Positions 62,398-64,000 of a stretch of DNA of 64,000 nt are shown one piece after another. Position numbers and translations under genes: made by a program. The stretch's first letter is position 1. The number at the start of each line of letters is the position of its first letter. The DNA is taken from positions 1-64,000 of the forward strand of contig JAFSAO010000021.1 in the NCBI GenBank assembly GCA_017440935.1, written 5' to 3'. Source of the DNA: Opitutales bacterium. GTDB lineage: Bacteria; Verrucomicrobiota; Verrucomicrobiia; Opitutales; UBA953. A model generated the notes under the pieces. The model worked only from the letters and a program-made list of their open reading frames with translations, did no database searches and was not told where the DNA came from.

Positions 62398-63610
62398 ATT
62401 CTCGCTCCGTTTTGCTGTGGGTGAGGAGAATTTGGAGGAGTGCTTGGAATGAGCCGTTGCAGAGCGGGCGTTCCCGTGAGACGAGGTCCGTCGCTCGGAG
62501 AACGGGAAGCGTTTTGGCGGGAGCGTCGCCAATGAACCAATGGAACCACAGCGGAAACAGATTCACGCCGCGTTTTGCCGCAATCAGCGGAAAAACGGCG
62601 TCGCACATCAGCGTTTCAAATCTCGTCCCTCCGATCGTTCCCGCGAAAATTTCCTCCGCAAAAAATTGCCGGAGTGCGGGAAGTTTTTGCGTTGTGCGAA
62701 ACATTTTGCCGGAAAACGAAAAAAATCCGTTTGTCGGCAAGATTTCGGCGGATTCCGAAATTTTTCTTGTCCACGCAGGATTTTTTTCGAGCAACTTCAA
62801 ATATTGTTCGAGCCGCGCCCGGGGATGATTCGCCGGGCGAACGCCGGAGAGATGCCACGTTCCCGCGTTGGCGTTCAGGAGTGCGTCCGTTCCCGCAAGC
62901 AACATCGCCGAGGGCGAAAATTTCAGTGCGAGGCGCGACATCGGCGGGCGGTTGCGCTTCAGCCCGAGCGTTTCCAGAACCACTTCGTGCAAGGTTTTCT
63001 CCCACGAAGTTCTTTCGAGGCGTTTTTGCATGAAACGCACTTTTTGCGCGTAGCGTTCCCGTGCGCATTTTTCGACGAGAGCATCGCGTTCTGCGGGCGT
63101 TTTTTCGAGGAGAATTTCCAGCGCGGCATCCGCCTCGGCGCGACCTTCCAGCACCGAAATCGCTTCGGACGAAGCGTATTCCTCGACATCGACGGTCAGG
63201 TGCGGAAGCAACAAAAGTGTTTCCATCGTGTTCCCGCGCGCGTTTTTTTCGGAAAAATTTTTCTTCGGCGGAAAAAGCAGGACGTGGAGAACGACGTTGC
63301 CGAATTCCGGATTTTTGTCGTGCCCGTGCGCGAACCAATCTTCCGCGTAAAAGTGAAATTCGATGTCGCCGAGCACGCGTTTGCCGTCGATACGCAGTTC
63401 CGCGTCGAGAAAGTCCGGACCGCCGAGTTTGTTCCACCTGCCGCGCGAGACGATTTCAAGCCGCTTTCCGGAAACCGTGAAAAGCGCGTCTGAGCGGAAT
63501 TCTCCGCGATGCCAAATTTTTTGAAAAACGCGTTCGGAAAGAGTAACGGGACCGAAAAGTCCCTGCACTTCGGCAAAGTGCGCCGGAGGAGTTTGAAGAG
63601 ATTCGGACAT
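62396..63610 (-). CDS. DUF2851 family protein
   Basis: The product has 404 residues. The family's conserved layout is present: VFQKIWHRGEF near 28, a GRWNKLGGPDFLDAELRIDG block (about 57-76), GDIEFHFYAEDWFAHGHDKNPEFGNVVLHVLL (about 81-112, cited in part), and a C-terminal helical part with Trp-rich WFHWFIGD. Function unknown; family members occur in Bacteroidetes and related phyla. It carries five CGGGAACG words in 1.2 kb. The higB remnant and repeats follow its stop at once. Confidence 0.85.
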   Translation of the reverse strand: MSESLQTPPAHFAEVQGLFGPVTLSERVFQKIWHRGEFRSDALFTVSGKRLEIVSRGRWNKLGGPDFLDAELRIDGKRVLGDIEFHFYAEDWFAHGHDKNPEFGNVVLHVLLFPPKKNFSEKNARGNTMETLLLLPHLTVDVEEYASSEAISVLEGRAEADAALEILLEKTPAERDALVEKCARERYAQKVRFMQKRLERTSWEKTLHEVVLETLGLKRNRPPMSRLALKFSPSAMLLAGTDALLNANAGTWHLSGVRPANHPRARLEQYLKLLEKNPAWTRKISESAEILPTNGFFSFSGKMFRTTQKLPALRQFFAEEIFAGTIGGTRFETLMCDAVFPLIAAKRGVNLFPLWFHWFIGDAPAKTLPVLRATDLVSRERPLCNGSFQALLQILLTHSKTERE

Positions 63611-63696
63611 GCTCGCAGTGAAGCCGTTTCGTGCGGGAACGTCGAGCGGATTTTTCTGTTCGCGGGAACGTTCGAAATTCGCTATGCTTCCGAGCC

Positions 63697-64000
63697 ATGA
63701 ACTTGAAAACGCTTATCCTCAAAGCCGCCCTTTATTTTCAAACCCACAGCTTCGCGCGCCGTAGCGTGAGCACAGTTGCTCTTTTGGCAATCCTCTTTTG
63801 CGTAGTGTATTTCGGAAAAATTTACGGTGCGGTTGCGCTGACGACGCTCATTTCCACGCTCGCGCTCTATGAATTTTACAAACTTGCCGAGCATTTCGGC
63901 GGTAAGCCGCGTATCGTGCTCGGGCTTATTCTCGGGACGGTTCTCGTGCCGTTTTTCTTTTACGCGGCGGAAAAAGATCCGGCGGGAACGGAGTTGCGCG
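63697..64000 (+). CDS. cdsA: Phosphatidate cytidylyltransferase, 5' part (partial)
   Basis: The frame begins at ATG 63697 and runs off the right edge (101 residues visible). A basic N-terminus is followed by hydrophobic segments (STVALLAILFCVVYF, ALTTLISTLALYEFYKLAEHFG, LGLILGTVLVPFFFY), the pattern of the CdsA N-terminal membrane region, where ALYEFYKL is conserved. CdsA makes CDP-diacylglycerol, the phospholipid precursor. The C-terminal catalytic signature lies outside the window, so the call rests on the N-terminus. Confidence 0.75.
   Translation, partial: MNLKTLILKAALYFQTHSFARRSVSTVALLAILFCVVYFGKIYGAVALTTLISTLALYEFYKLAEHFGGKPRIVLGLILGTVLVPFFFYAAEKDPAGTELR

Overview
The window is a gene-dense chromosomal segment with about 50 genes on both strands and GC-rich coding sequence. 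Two proteins end in a Pro-Glu-Pro/transmembrane/Arg-Lys tail (PEP-CTERM type). Many starts lack a Shine-Dalgarno sequence, and the secreted GH20 and GH29 enzymes and cytochrome bd suit a host-associated glycan degrader. My inference is a Verrucomicrobiota bacterium, probably Opitutales from an animal gut. No 16S rRNA or other phylogenetic marker in the window proves this.

Layout. 1-13 kb: secreted propeller protein, class II aldolase, cydAB, a PEP-CTERM protein between nested inverted repeats, catalase, GlnRS, DUF481 outer-membrane protein. 13-21 kb: acetyltransferase, an operon for S-adenosylhomocysteine-type metabolism (SAHH-like protein, MtaD-like deaminase, esterase), radC, glgC, secreted hexosaminidase. 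21-32 kb: type I restriction-modification island (hsdM, hsdS, five accessory genes, hsdR); the accessory genes are an A/T-rich SMC-like ATPase with a HEPN-like C-terminal motif, a 155-residue unknown, a DUF1828-like protein, a frameshifted four-helix-bundle gene and a Fic protein. 32-37 kb: compact seven-gene reverse-strand operon of acyl-carrier-protein chemistry (O-acetyltransferase-like protein, ACP, SDR, ketosynthase III, VOC protein, FkbH-like protein, ACP). 37-50 kb: secreted PEP-CTERM serine protease, nuoEF, membrane protein with 22-residue repeats, TonB-like protein, thiC, Lys-rich DksA-like protein, ileS. 50-64 kb: hrpB helicase, mpl, alpha-fucosidase, orphan histidine kinase, DUF192, HIT, agmatine deiminase, a 36-residue basic protein, prenyl synthase, higA with a degraded higB remnant, DUF2851, start of cdsA.

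The most unusual signal is a short word, CGGGAACG (often GCGGGAACG) and its complement CGTTCCCG. It occurs about four times per kilobase in the intervals I counted, in coding and non-coding DNA and in both orientations. Inverted pairs form many of the intrinsic terminators. This is how DNA uptake sequences behave in Neisseriaceae and Pasteurellaceae. The word is absent from about 2.5 kb centred on the A/T-rich ATPase of the restriction island, which fits recent acquisition. Second in interest are the ATPase/Fic/restriction island and the FkbH-ACP-ketosynthase operon.
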